The notes under the pieces are model-generated. The model searched no databases and was not told the DNA's origin. It saw only the letters and a program-made list of their open reading frames with translations. Both the position numbers and the translations under genes were made by a program. This document shows positions 12,457 to 24,000 of a stretch of DNA of 64,000 bases, piece after piece. The stretch covers positions 120,485-184,484 of the forward strand of contig NW_004086441.1 of the NCBI RefSeq assembly GCF_000220395.1, given 5' to 3'. Numbering within the stretch: position 1 is the stretch's first letter; every line of letters starts with the position of its first letter. The stretch comes from Ichthyophthirius multifiliis (lineage: Eukaryota > Ciliophora > Oligohymenophorea > Hymenostomatida).

Positions 12457-12618
12457 ATGGACTAATAAGTAAAAGAATTTATTTATAATTTATTAAATAT
12501 ATAAGTTATTATTTTAATAGTGATTTTTTCTCTATCAAATGTCTTTACTATTATTAATATAGAATAGTATACACCCAGATTTTATACTGTTTATGAAAAT
12601 CTAATAAAATATATATGA
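12457..12618 (+). CDS. Possible small membrane protein, 53 aa
   Basis: ATG at 12457 to TGA at 12618, 54 codons. It begins MDQQVKEFIYNLLNIQ, followed by one hydrophobic helix (VIILIVIFSLSNVFTIINI) and a polar tail (QYTPRFYTVYENLIKYI). The mix of residues is unlike intergenic DNA, but it could instead be the first exon of a longer gene continuing to about 13121. Confidence 0.35.
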
Positions 12619-13121
12619 ATAAAGTCGTAATTATAAAACCATATAATATTTTGAAAAATAGACTTGAATTAATAAAAATAGTTTCAAGATTGAAAAAGAA
12701 AAATTTAATAAATTTAATTTCGAAAAAAAAAAGAAGTATTAATCTAAAAAATTATAATTTAAAAAAATGTAGAAATATAAAGGTGTTAATAATTAATTTA
12801 TGCTTACATAATAAAAAAATTGAAGCAAATAAAATAATTATACAAAATATACAATAATATAAAATATAAAAACATTAAAAAATTAATTTAAGTTGTGATT
12901 TAGAAAATTCTAAAGTTTCATAAAATGTATATTAAAAAAAAATAAAAGAATTTATAATTAAATTGTAACAAAATATTTCAAAAAAATATATGAAAAAATA
13001 AAATATTTTAATTAAAATAAGTTAAAATTATAAATAATATATAAATATAAAAAAATAAAGATATATATATTAAATTATAAAATATAATATTTTATATAAA
13101 ATATGTATCATAAAAAAATGA
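12615..13121 (+). CDS. Possible Lys/Ile/Asn-rich ORF, 168 aa, overlapping the preceding stop
   Basis: Open from ATG 12615 to TGA 13121 under the ciliate code; the ATG shares ATGA with the stop of the upstream ORF. The composition (K, I, N) is what random A/T-rich DNA gives. Only the later part (LSCDLENSKVSQNVYQKKIK) looks protein-like. A spliced or frame-broken continuation of the upstream ORF is as likely as an independent gene. Confidence 0.25.
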
Positions 13122-13295
13122 TATATAAATATATATATATTTTTTCATATTATATGCAAAATTAATATTTGTCTGCTTATTTTATTAGTTTATATATAAA
13201 AAATTATATTTTTTTTATACATAAAATACTTAAAAAATTAAGAAGATTAATAAAGTATAACATATTATTATATATATAAATAAATATATATATAT

Positions 13296-13329
<34 letters not shown>

Positions 13330-13935
13330 TAATAATTAATATAAATATAAATAAATTTAATTTTATACATATATAAAATTTATTTTATAAATATATGTAT
13401 TAAAAGTTAGTTTTTATGTAATATATTTTCAATTTTAAAATAATAAAACATTTTAGATTTTCTTAAATAGCAATTTATAATATATATTATTAAAATATAT
13501 GTATTTTTTTTTTATAGATTATTTTATTTTATTTTTATTTTTTTATTTCTTTTTTAATGTTATATTTTTAATTTTTATTATAGGCTTTTTTAATTTTATT
13601 TTAGATATAATATTTAATGAAAGTCAACTTTTTCTTTTAAAATTATTTAATAATATTTATAATACTATATAATTTCAATAATTTAGTTTTTTTTTTTTTT
13701 TAATTTTTCTATTTATTTTTTTTATATGAAATGAGTATAAGTATATAAATAATTATAATAAATTATAATTTTATATTATAAATTTGATATTTTTTTATAT
13801 AAAATATATTATAAAAATTATAAAATTAAATATTATTATTATTAATTAATTTTAATTTAATATAAATAAAAAGCTTTATAATATTTAAAAAAAGTATAAA
13901 TTACTATATAATATAAAAAAACTCGAACATATATA

Positions 13936-13966
<31 letters not shown>

Positions 13967-13984
13967 TATTATTTTACTTGTATT

Positions 13985-14814
13985 TCATTATTAAAGATTC
14001 ATAATTTGCAAATTTTAAACTATTTTAAAAAAATGATAATATATAAAAAAAAATATATATTTATTTATTACTGTAATTATAAGGAATTTAATTATAAGAT
14101 TAAATAATTGGGTTTAAACATTATGAATTATTAGGAATTTAGTTATTAGTATTTAAATTAGTTTATATTTAATTGCATTAAGAGTTAATTTATTAGACAC
14201 TTTAAGGTAATTATTATTTTTCTAAATATGGTTAATAAAAGCAATTACTATTTTTTAAAGTGTCTTATTTTTATAATTATTATATATGATATTACTACTA
14301 TTATAAATTATAATAAAAAGAATTATATTATTATTATATTTATTATTATTAATTTTATTATTATTATTAATATTAATAATATTATGATTATTATTATGAT
14401 TATTATATTGATTATTATTATTATTATGTTTATCTTACAAATATTGGACAAGGAAAATTTTAATTATTTTTATCAGTATTATTAGTATTAATATTTTAAT
14501 TATTTTTAATTTAATTTTCACTATTACTATTATTATGTATTATTTATGAGTATTAGTATTAGTCGAAATTATTAAAAACTTTATTTTTTATTAATTATTA
14601 TTCATTTGTATTTATTAATTTTCTTTACATTTATTTAATTTTCTCTTATGATCATTTTCATCTGTATAGAGTTCTTTACTTTTTATGTTTTCCTCAATTT
14701 TAGTTTTTTTTGATTTTATAGTTTCTTAGTTATGTTTATTTTATTTTTTTAATTTAGAATCATTCTTCTTTTGTATATTTTCTATTAAAATTAAAAAAAA
14801 AAAATTTAAATAAA

Positions 14815-14845
<31 letters not shown>

Positions 14846-16686
14846 TTTACATGTAAAATTTTCACTTCTAAGTAATTTTTCATTATAAAACTTATCATAT
14901 TATTCCTAAAGTTATTAAATTTCTTAAATATAAGTATAGTTTTTACTATTTAATAAAGTATTTTCATATATAACACTCAAAACAGGATTTTCTGTTATTC
15001 CTAAAATATTAATAACCTTTTTTTTATATTATATAAAAACAAAATTTATAATACATATATATATTTATTTATTTTGTTAAAAAAAATTACTTTATTTTTA
15101 GTATTTAAATTATTAAACTTTCCAAAATCAATAAATAAGGCAATAATTTATTCTTTTTAAGGTTTTTTGATTATTTAACTTTCATCATTTTTTATTTATT
15201 AGCCATATTCTAATAATTAATTAAGAATTTATTTAAAAACATTATCAGAATCATTATTAATTACATTATTATTATAATATAATTAAACACATTTCGAGAA
15301 TTTATAAGCTAAAAAGAATGGATTTTTAATCTTTTTTTTTTTGAATATATAAAAAATTAATTTAATTTTTTTATACTTTATTTCTTATATTAGCAGCTGT
15401 AAAATAATTAATAAATCCTTAAATATCATTTGATATTTCCTCACAAGACTAAAGCTTATCTTCGACTTTAATTTTAGTTAACTTTTTAGTAAATTAACAT
15501 GGATCAAAAAAATCATAAAATGTTTTGTTTTTTTCACTTTATTTTGAAGATTATTTATCTCTAGCAGACTTTCTTGAATCTACAAATACAGCCGAAGATA
15601 TTTTTGCCGAAATTATTTTAGGATGAAGATCATGTTCATTTTATATCCCTACAGCTAATACTAAATTAAATTTACTTCCCTTTATTTATATTATTTATTA
15701 TTTTATTATTATAAAAAATTAATACTTAATTATTATATGATGTAGAAGAAAATTTCAAAGCACTAAAAGTAGCTAATCCATCTTCTAATAAGATTTTTGT
15801 TTATCCTAATAATCCTATATCGATTAAATGGAAATTCGATAAATCTTTAGTTTCGGCAGTTACTGCGAATATAAAGGCATATACATTTTTAGGAACATTT
15901 AAACTTTCGCCATTTTAATCTTAAAAAATCTTTTTTGTTGTTGTTTTTTTTATGTAAAAATTATAAATTTATTATAAAATAAACAAAAAAATTAATATAC
16001 ATCTAATTAAACACTAATACTAGGTAAAATCCAGCTTTTGTGCCAATTCCATCCATATTCTTAATCTTTAATAAAGCTTTTATCCATCCATATTTTTATC
16101 GCACATTTAAGTTAAGTTTGCTTCTTTATATTGTTTAATATATAAATAAAATATTATTATTAATAAAAAAATAAATTGCATATATTATAATAATAATATA
16201 TTATATAATTATTATAATATATCACTTATGGATCAGTTAAGGACAAAGTTGGCTTGAAACTCCATAATATAGTACTAGTTGGGTTTTATTATTTAATTTA
16301 AGAACTACACGGTATCCATTCGAATTCATTATTGTTTTCTTGCATACTTTAATGCTCTTTTTACATGTTTTATCCCTTTATTAAAGAAAGAAATGATAAT
16401 TTTTTATTTTGTATTTTTTTTTTTTAAAAAATAAAAAAATAAAAAAATTAAAGATTATATTAATATTAATAGTGTATATTTATTTATAATATGTAGTTTT
16501 TTGTTTTTTTACCTATTATATAGAGGAAACAACTCTTATTTAATAATTTTTTTTTTAATTAAGGTTTTTTCGTTCTTCTTCATTAATTTTAACTTAAAAT
16601 TGGTTATTATCAATATTGGATTATTCGATTTATTATTATTATTAGAATTAAATTTATTCCTATAAATTCTCTTCGTTTTTAGTCAT
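13985..16686 (-). CDS. Ten-exon gene for a 683-aa protein: beta-rich central region, Gln-rich tail
   Basis: Exons 16513-16686, 16226-16375, 16001-16123, 15726-15929, 15377-15679, 15091-15330, 14851-15016, 14580-14781, 14072-14526 and 13985-14019 sum to 2052 nt, and every junction keeps phase. Several introns are 45-53 bp. The N-terminus is Gln-rich (MTKNEENLQEQIQF). Residues about 150-340 are beta-rich and conserved-looking: IKIWMDKSFIKDQEYGWNWH, NVPKNVYAFIFAVTAE, GLATFSALKFSSTSYNNQ, FNLVLAVGIQNEHDLHP, KIISAKISSAVFVDSRKSAR. The strand order and the basic SRKSAR end recall immunoglobulin-like/p53-like DNA-binding folds, a weak inference. The C-terminal 150 residues are Gln-rich, encoded by long TAA runs that look like microsatellite. 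Function not assigned. Confidence 0.75.
14285..14420 (-). repeat. TAA-trinucleotide tract encoding polyQ
   Basis: Imperfect (TTA/ATT)n on the plus strand. In the frame of the gene above it reads as runs of Gln with scattered Ser, Tyr and Ile (QQQQQSIQQSQQQSQYYQ). The same bases read in sense on the plus strand give an Ile-rich artefact. Confidence 0.8.
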
Positions 16687-17097
16687 CTAAAATGAATTTA
16701 TTTACTAATATGAGTTTTAATATAAATCTTATTATTATTACATTTTTTTTAATTTATATTATAAATAATTGAAATATTTAAAAAAAATTAAAATATTATT
16801 TTCTCTATTTTAAATCGTGACATTTTTGAATGATAATATATATAATAATAATATTAAAAAAAAGAGTATATAATATTACAAAAATTAAAATAATATATTC
16901 TGTTTTATTAATTTTATATTATTAATTAAAATTATTATATTTATTATAATATAAAAATAATTATATATTTTTGATTTTTTATATATATTTAATTTATTTA
17001 CCTAAAAATTAAAAAACAATAATATAAAATATAAAATTATAGTAATATAATATACTATATACTTTTATTATTTTAATAAATGTAAGTACTTAATAGA

Positions 17098-17577
17098 TCA
17101 AATTATTTTTTATGTACCTAATTTAAGAAATATAAAAGCAGCTATATGGAAAATAATACAACCTATTAATAAAATAATTAAACTTTCGTTTTAAGTTATA
17201 GGATAATCTATTAAAAAATAAAAAAAAATATAAAAATATAAATAAATGATATAAAATTACCATAATTATCAATAATTTTTCTTTATATATCATCGTAAAT
17301 ATAAATATCACCAAATTCAGCATTAGTTGTGGCAACAGTCATATAATAAAAAGGCTTATTAATATATTAAAAAAAAAAGTATGAAAAAAATTAATATAAA
17401 TTAGAAACATTTTAAATATAAAAAAAAATATTCAATAATATAATATAATAAAATATAATATTAAATTATTTTATACATATTAATACTAAATATTTTTTTT
17501 AATAGAAAAATTAAAAAAAAAAAAAATATATTTAATTATTAATATTTATTCGATTATGTAAATAGATATATAAAAAA

Positions 17578-17632
<55 letters not shown>

Positions 17633-19221
17633 TTATTTACACTTATATATTATATCCAACTTGTATATTTTGAATTTCTACTTTAATCTGAATAAAAACC
17701 TCCAAATAATTAAAAAGGCATTAATAATGTCTTTATATTATAAGAAAATAAAAAATTAACTCATATATTTAATTAAAAAAGATTAATAAATTAAAAATTT
17801 TTATTTTTAATATAAATATTTTATTTTAATTTTATTTATTTAAATATATTTTTATTATAACAAATGTATATTTTATATTTTTATCTTTACTGGTAATAAA
17901 ATTGAAACTATTTAAGGATTTTTAAATGCAGCTCCTCCAGCTAGACCTATTCCATTTCCAATCACACTCATTAGAATAAAAATTAATACTTATAAAAAAG
18001 AAAAATATTAAACATAAAAAACAAAAAATAATTTGTATAAAAATAAAAAAAATTTAAACATATAAAAATATAAAAATATAAATATATAAATTTATATAAA
18101 TTATATAAATATATATATATTTATAAATATATATATAAATATATTTATATATTTTACAAAAAGTATTAAATGCTTTATTTTCAAATCCGACTGCAAAAAA
18201 CATAATTACAGTTGAAAATATAGGATATATAATCACATAAGGTAATTCAACTAATAATTTTCCTACGAAATATGATGATACTCTATAAAAATTTGAATTT
18301 TCCTCTTTTAGAAATACTGACCTTTCTTTAGGGACTTTTTAAAAAGTAAATTTAATTTTAATATATATGCAAATATAAATAAAAAAATATAAACATATAT
18401 AAAACATATTGAAAATTTTATATATATAAACTTAATTTTAATTAAAAAATACATATTATTGCTATAGTGGAAATAATATTACAAAATGTTTAAACCCCAA
18501 AAACATATATACATCCCATAGTTTATTATTACCAAATTTTCTATTCGTTTACACTTTAGTAATCTTTTTAAGCAGCTTTCCAGAAAATAGTACTTATTAA
18601 TAATGAATTAAAAACTAATTTTTATATAAAGATTTCATATTTTATAATAATAATAATAAATAATAAATTTTATATTGATACTTAATAAAATAGTCTTTAT
18701 TTTAAATAATTAAGGACACCTAATAAAATTTTAATAAGATCTTTAAGCTATTATACTAGTTTCGTAAAAAAAGGAATTTTTAGATATTTATTTAAAATTT
18801 ATTTTGTTATAATTTCCTTTGAATTCTACTTCGTTTAATATTTACTATTCGATTTAATTTTAGTAATTTTAATATGTAAAAATGTCTTATTTGATATTCT
18901 TTTATTTTTATTTATTAACTAAAAATTCCATAAAAAAGTCGGAAGGATTACAATGTTAAGGATAATGAATTCCCTATTTTTTAATATATGGGACTATGTC
19001 TTAAGCCTTTCCTTAATATACAGTTTATCCATTCCTTAAAAGTATAAGTCTGTCTAATGAATTAAATATTTCACTACTAGGCTAATGAATTGTAAATATT
19101 ATTGTTTTATGATTTTATTGACACATATCATTTAATAATTTTATTAATAAAAATGAGGTAAAACTATCTAAGCCTGATGTAGGTTCTTTAATATAAAAAT
19201 TATTTATAAAAAAAAAAACAT

Positions 19222-19280
<59 letters not shown>

Positions 19281-20616
19281 ATCTAAGATTATTAATTAAG
19301 GATCAGTAACAAGTTCTACTCCGATATTTGTTCTTTTCCTTTCTCCTCCACTTATTCCTTTTAATAAAAAACCTCCTATCTATCAAAAACATATAAATAT
19401 ATTATATATTTTTGATTGTTTTATTTATTTACTATATTATTTTAGCAATTTTCTAATTTCAAACATTTTATGATTTATTCTACTTTTTCTTTTATTTACT
19501 TTTAGCATAAATTTAATTTTAATCTAGCTGCAAATGTAATCGTTTCTTTTAATTATTTTATATGAATAATACATAAATATTTAATATTTTATGTGTTTAT
19601 ATATTTTTTTTTAAACTAATTATATATTGTTTTTATAGAAAAATATCATAATATTTTTATATTTTTTTATCTATTGAATCAATAAATAATATTTAAAAGT
19701 AGATTTTAATTTATATTTTTATTTAAAAAAATATTATATATTTTAATTGAGATTAATAAAATTAAAGATAATATTTTTAAAAAATTATCTTTTAATAAAT
19801 ATATTAAATATAATTTATTAACAATAATATTATCTTGAAATAAAATTAAGATTTATAATTATGTTTAATAATTATTTTATATGATATTAATACATTTTTA
19901 AATATACATATAGATTATATTTTATTATATATATAATTTTTTACCTTTTACAGTTAAAGTCTCCATTAATATGTCATCTTAAAGAATAAAAGCAGCAACA
20001 TTACTAAATTCTTAAGAATTATATTTATATTCATTTATGAATACCTTATTTAAATTATAATATAATTTAAATAATAATTTAGATTTATATCTATATATGT
20101 ATATTAATATATATATATATTTCTTTTTATAAAATCAGATATATTAAATATATATTATTGTTTATATCTTTATAAGTGAAAATTTATTAAAAAAGTTTAT
20201 TTATATATTTATTATATATTTATTTCATATGTATTTATATATTTTATTTTTTCTACAAATTTTTATTTAATTTTTATACTTATCCCTAAACATCAATTTT
20301 ATCATTGCTTTTTTCTAATCTTTTTGTAATTAGGCTTAATAAAGTTGTTTTTCCAGCTCCTTTTTTGATAAGATTTTCATTTTAATTATTTTATTTATTT
20401 ATTTATTTGAAATAAAATTAAACCTGATGGTCCCATAATAGCTAATGATTGACCTGCTTTAACATATCCTGTACAGTTTTATAATATCATTTAATTATTT
20501 TCGATTGCTTATACATTTAAATTTATAAATTTTAAGTCTATAAGCTTATCATTATCTAATAAAGGTTTATTTAAATTATTAATATCATAATTATTTTGGA
20601 TTTTATTTTTATTCAT
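17098..20616 (-). CDS. ABCG-subfamily ABC half-transporter, multi-exon
   Basis: Starts at ATG 20616 (MNKNKIQNNYDINNLNKPLL) and ends at TGA 17098. ABC motifs appear in order over several exons: Walker A at about 20320-20430 split by an intron (GPSG then AGKTTLLSLI); Q-loop LQDDILMETLTVK near 19960; signature LLKGISGGERKRTNIGVELV near 19330-19370; H-loop TIIFTIHQPSSEIFN near 19110. Then comes the ABCG linker (NPSDFFMEFL). The membrane half follows from about 18600, including the ABCG-typical LFGGFYSDQSRNSKYTSWIQ near 17690. The C-terminus is DNYDYPITQNE plus a last helix ending LKLGTQKII. Nucleotide domain before membrane domain defines the ABCG/White arrangement; it should work as a dimer exporting lipids or hydrophobic compounds. 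Exact internal exon borders were not all resolved. Confidence 0.9.
17580..17630. repeat. (TA)n microsatellite in an ABCG intron
   Basis: About 25 uninterrupted TA dinucleotides. Similar runs sit in other introns or spacers at about 9760-9815, 19227-19278, 28510-28558, 30015-30042, 43979-44000 and 46860-46916. Confidence 0.9.
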
Positions 20617-21073
20617 TTTTTTTTTTTTATAAATTTAAAGAACTTGAAATATTAAATATATTTTTTAAATTATAATATTATAAATAATTATATCCTTTTT
20701 ATTAAATTTTTATTTATTTTTATTATGTTTTTATTTAATTTTTAAAAATACATTAATTTAAGTTATTGTACAAATTATTATTTTTATTTAATTGATAGAA
20801 ATAATTGTTTGTTATATATATTTTTTTTTTATATAAATTAATATAATGATTAATTATTCTTTTTTTAGATATTTTTTTATTTTATTTTTCATTAAATTCT
20901 ATAATTATTCTTAAAATAATATAAGTTATAATAATTCATATTTTTTAAAAATCCAATAAATATAAATTTATATATATAAAAAAATAAAATCAATTTTATT
21001 TAAATAATCTAAAAAATATTCTAAAGAAATATATACGCAAAGAATCTAATTCTCATCAAACATTAATTTTCTT
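20617..21073. other. Intergenic, A/T-rich
   Basis: Nothing supportable seen. It separates the 5' end of the ABCG gene from the 3' end of the giant gene; both are on the minus strand. Confidence 0.5.
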
Positions 21074-24000
21074 TCAACTATTCTTTTTTATATTATTATT
21101 GATAACTTATTTATCTCCATTTATCTTTTTATTTTGACTAGATATATTATTATTCTATTAAGCCTTTGTATTGTTATTATTATCATTTTTTTTTAAACTC
21201 TTTGCATTATTATTATTATTATCCTTTTTATCTTTATTAATCTTTCCAACAATACTAGAACCATTATTGTTATTATAGGAAGCCTTAATATTTTTATTTT
21301 AAGAAGCCTTAATTTTTTTATTTAAAGAACTACCCTTAGTATTTTTTTTTTTTTTTTAAGTTTTAGTAATATTAATATTATTATTAATCTCTATTTTTTT
21401 GTATTTTTTAATTTTGCCTATTTTTTTTGCTTAGTCGAGAATTTTTTTGTTTTCTATATAAACGGCTACTAAATCTTCTTTATAATAAAACTTCGTCATA
21501 ACCGGATTTGGTATTTATATAAATGAGAATATAATCTTTATTTAATTTTCATTTAATTTAGACTCTATTATATCCAATGGGAATGTTTCTTTTTTATCTG
21601 TTACTATAATTTTCCAATTATCCCTATTATTTATATCATATATAGGTTCCTTTTTAAATTATTCTAATGACTAAATTTCTAATGGACCACATTTAGACAT
21701 TAAAGGCTGTATATTTTTAAATAGAAGTTAAAAAATGGTCAATTATGTATATTTAGTAGTTCTTATTTTATAAAAATTGACATTTTCTTTAATTTCTAGT
21801 TTTTTTCCTGTTACATGTAAATGCACTTTGATATTTTTTTTCAAGAAAAGGGCATATTCGTCCCAAATTTATCTTTTTTAAATAACAAAAATAGTCTAAA
21901 CTAGTTCTTAAATTCCCATAAGTGAGATTTCTTTTTTAAACTTTAATTTTTTAGTAACTCCATCAGTTTACAAAGTAATAAATTTCCCATTTTTTTTCTT
22001 ATTTTAATACTTAAATTTTACACATTCTGGATTATTATTAGTATTTGAAAAAAGAACTGCCTCACATAAAATCTTCAATAAATTATATTTGGTTTCCTTC
22101 CTAATATCTGGCTAAAGTACATTAATTTATACATTTAGAGTATTATTTTTATCATTAAAAGTGAATTTGCTCTATAAATCCTTCAATGAAGACTACCTTA
22201 GTTTCTATATTTTATTATTATTATTATTTCCACTATTATTTTAGATAGAAGAAGCAGAAGTTGAAGTAGAATTGGCATTATCATTATCTTAAATGAATGA
22301 AAAATGTATATGTTTTATATATTTGGCAAATAGAGGCTTTATTTTACATACAGGAGTCTATAGTTTACTTGAATATTAAATATCAGCAGTTTTAGCGTCA
22401 TTAAAACCATTTATAAAAAGATGAATTAAATTCCACATTTTTCTAGAATATGTTTCTTCTTGGGAATACAAAATATGTATATTTTTAAGATTTTCCTATA
22501 TTTCATTTTTATAGTTTATTATTTAATTTTCAGTGATTTATTTTTACTAAAAGAAATAAGGGAAACGTATAATAAATTAATCTTCATCTATAAACTCACA
22601 AAAAGTCTTATTCAATTATAAAATTTTTTTCTATTTAAGGAATTTATATGAAAAAATTTTATTATTATGATTATTTTTTTCCTAAAAATGCTTTAAATCT
22701 TCCCCATGTTATATAGAAAAATAATTATTCATATTATTAATTCGTCTTAAAGCTAAATTATAACATTATTAAAGGTTTCCTTCCATTAAATTTTTATCAA
22801 AAATCTATCCTAATCCTCCTTCTATATGAATATTTGGAAATTCATATAATTAATTTAGTATTTATTATGGAGTAAAAACTGCTTATAGAAATTCGTATTC
22901 ATTTTATACTTTAAAAAAGTAATTTTCGATTTCTCGTTCTTTATGAAGGCTTTTTTTAGCAGTATCAGGTAATTAAAACGATAGACTTAAAGTCACGAAA
23001 AGTACTTTGTGCTTATTTTGGCTTTCAGAGTCTTACATGAGCTCTACTTTATATTTACTTGGACCCATTCGGATAAATTAATCCGCCCTATTCTGGAAGA
23101 ACTCCGAGTTTAATTAAAAAGTGTTCGATACGGAGTTAAAAGTGACATAAATATTCTCAAAACCATATTTTTGGGAATTCATTTGGATTCTTTAGATTAC
23201 TTTAATAATCTAATCCGGTATTTATTCAATAAAAGTTCTCAATTTAGAACAAGAGGAGGTAATGACCTTCAAAAAACTAGCAAAATCGACCAAAATATCC
23301 TTCTTATATAATAAAGATTTATCCTAAAAAGGGAAAAAGAAGATTTTTTCTTACTACATAAGTCTTTCTAATTCCAACTCAACTTCTAGGAATTCATTAA
23401 AGATATAAAATTTATTATTATGAAAGCACATATATATATTATAGACTTCGTTTTTTTCTATAGTTGATTTTCTAATAGATTAATTATTTGGGAAATTTTC
23501 TCTTAGGTTTTGTCATTTAATAATATTCTTTATATTCGATTTATTTTGGGATAAAAAGAATAGTAAGATTCCCAGTTTTTTCTAGAAAACTATCCAAATA
23601 TTAATATTTACACTAAATGTCATTTTCTAGGTATTTTTCGCAATATTAAATAGCTTATTTTGTCCTAAATTTGTTATTTTTAAAGTTTTTGCTAGAAACC
23701 CTATATTGTATATTAAATTTGGACTACTTTTGTTATAATTCTGTGTATTTTTTATACCATAAAGCATTTTTTGGAAAATTCTTCAATTAAGAAATTAATT
23801 TTTCCAAAGATTAGTCTGGATATATTTAAATATTGTCATTTTGGGAAATATTAAAGTTTTAATAAACGAAAGTCTCGAATTCGATTTCGTTTATATTATT
23901 TAAGACTATTCGAAGATGTCCACTGGAAAAAAAAGTATATTTATTTTCGTTTCCGAATACTATTTCTAGACTAAGGACATTATGGGATTTTATTATTGGG

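Noticed and set aside
14228-14485. Ile-rich plus-strand ORF
   Set aside because: Antisense of the TAA-encoded polyQ region of the ten-exon gene, which closes phase over all its exons.
15740-15925. Plus-strand frame reading GTFKLSPF-like protein
   Set aside because: The minus strand at the same place is an exon with exact phase and better continuity (NVPKNVYAFIFAVTAE).
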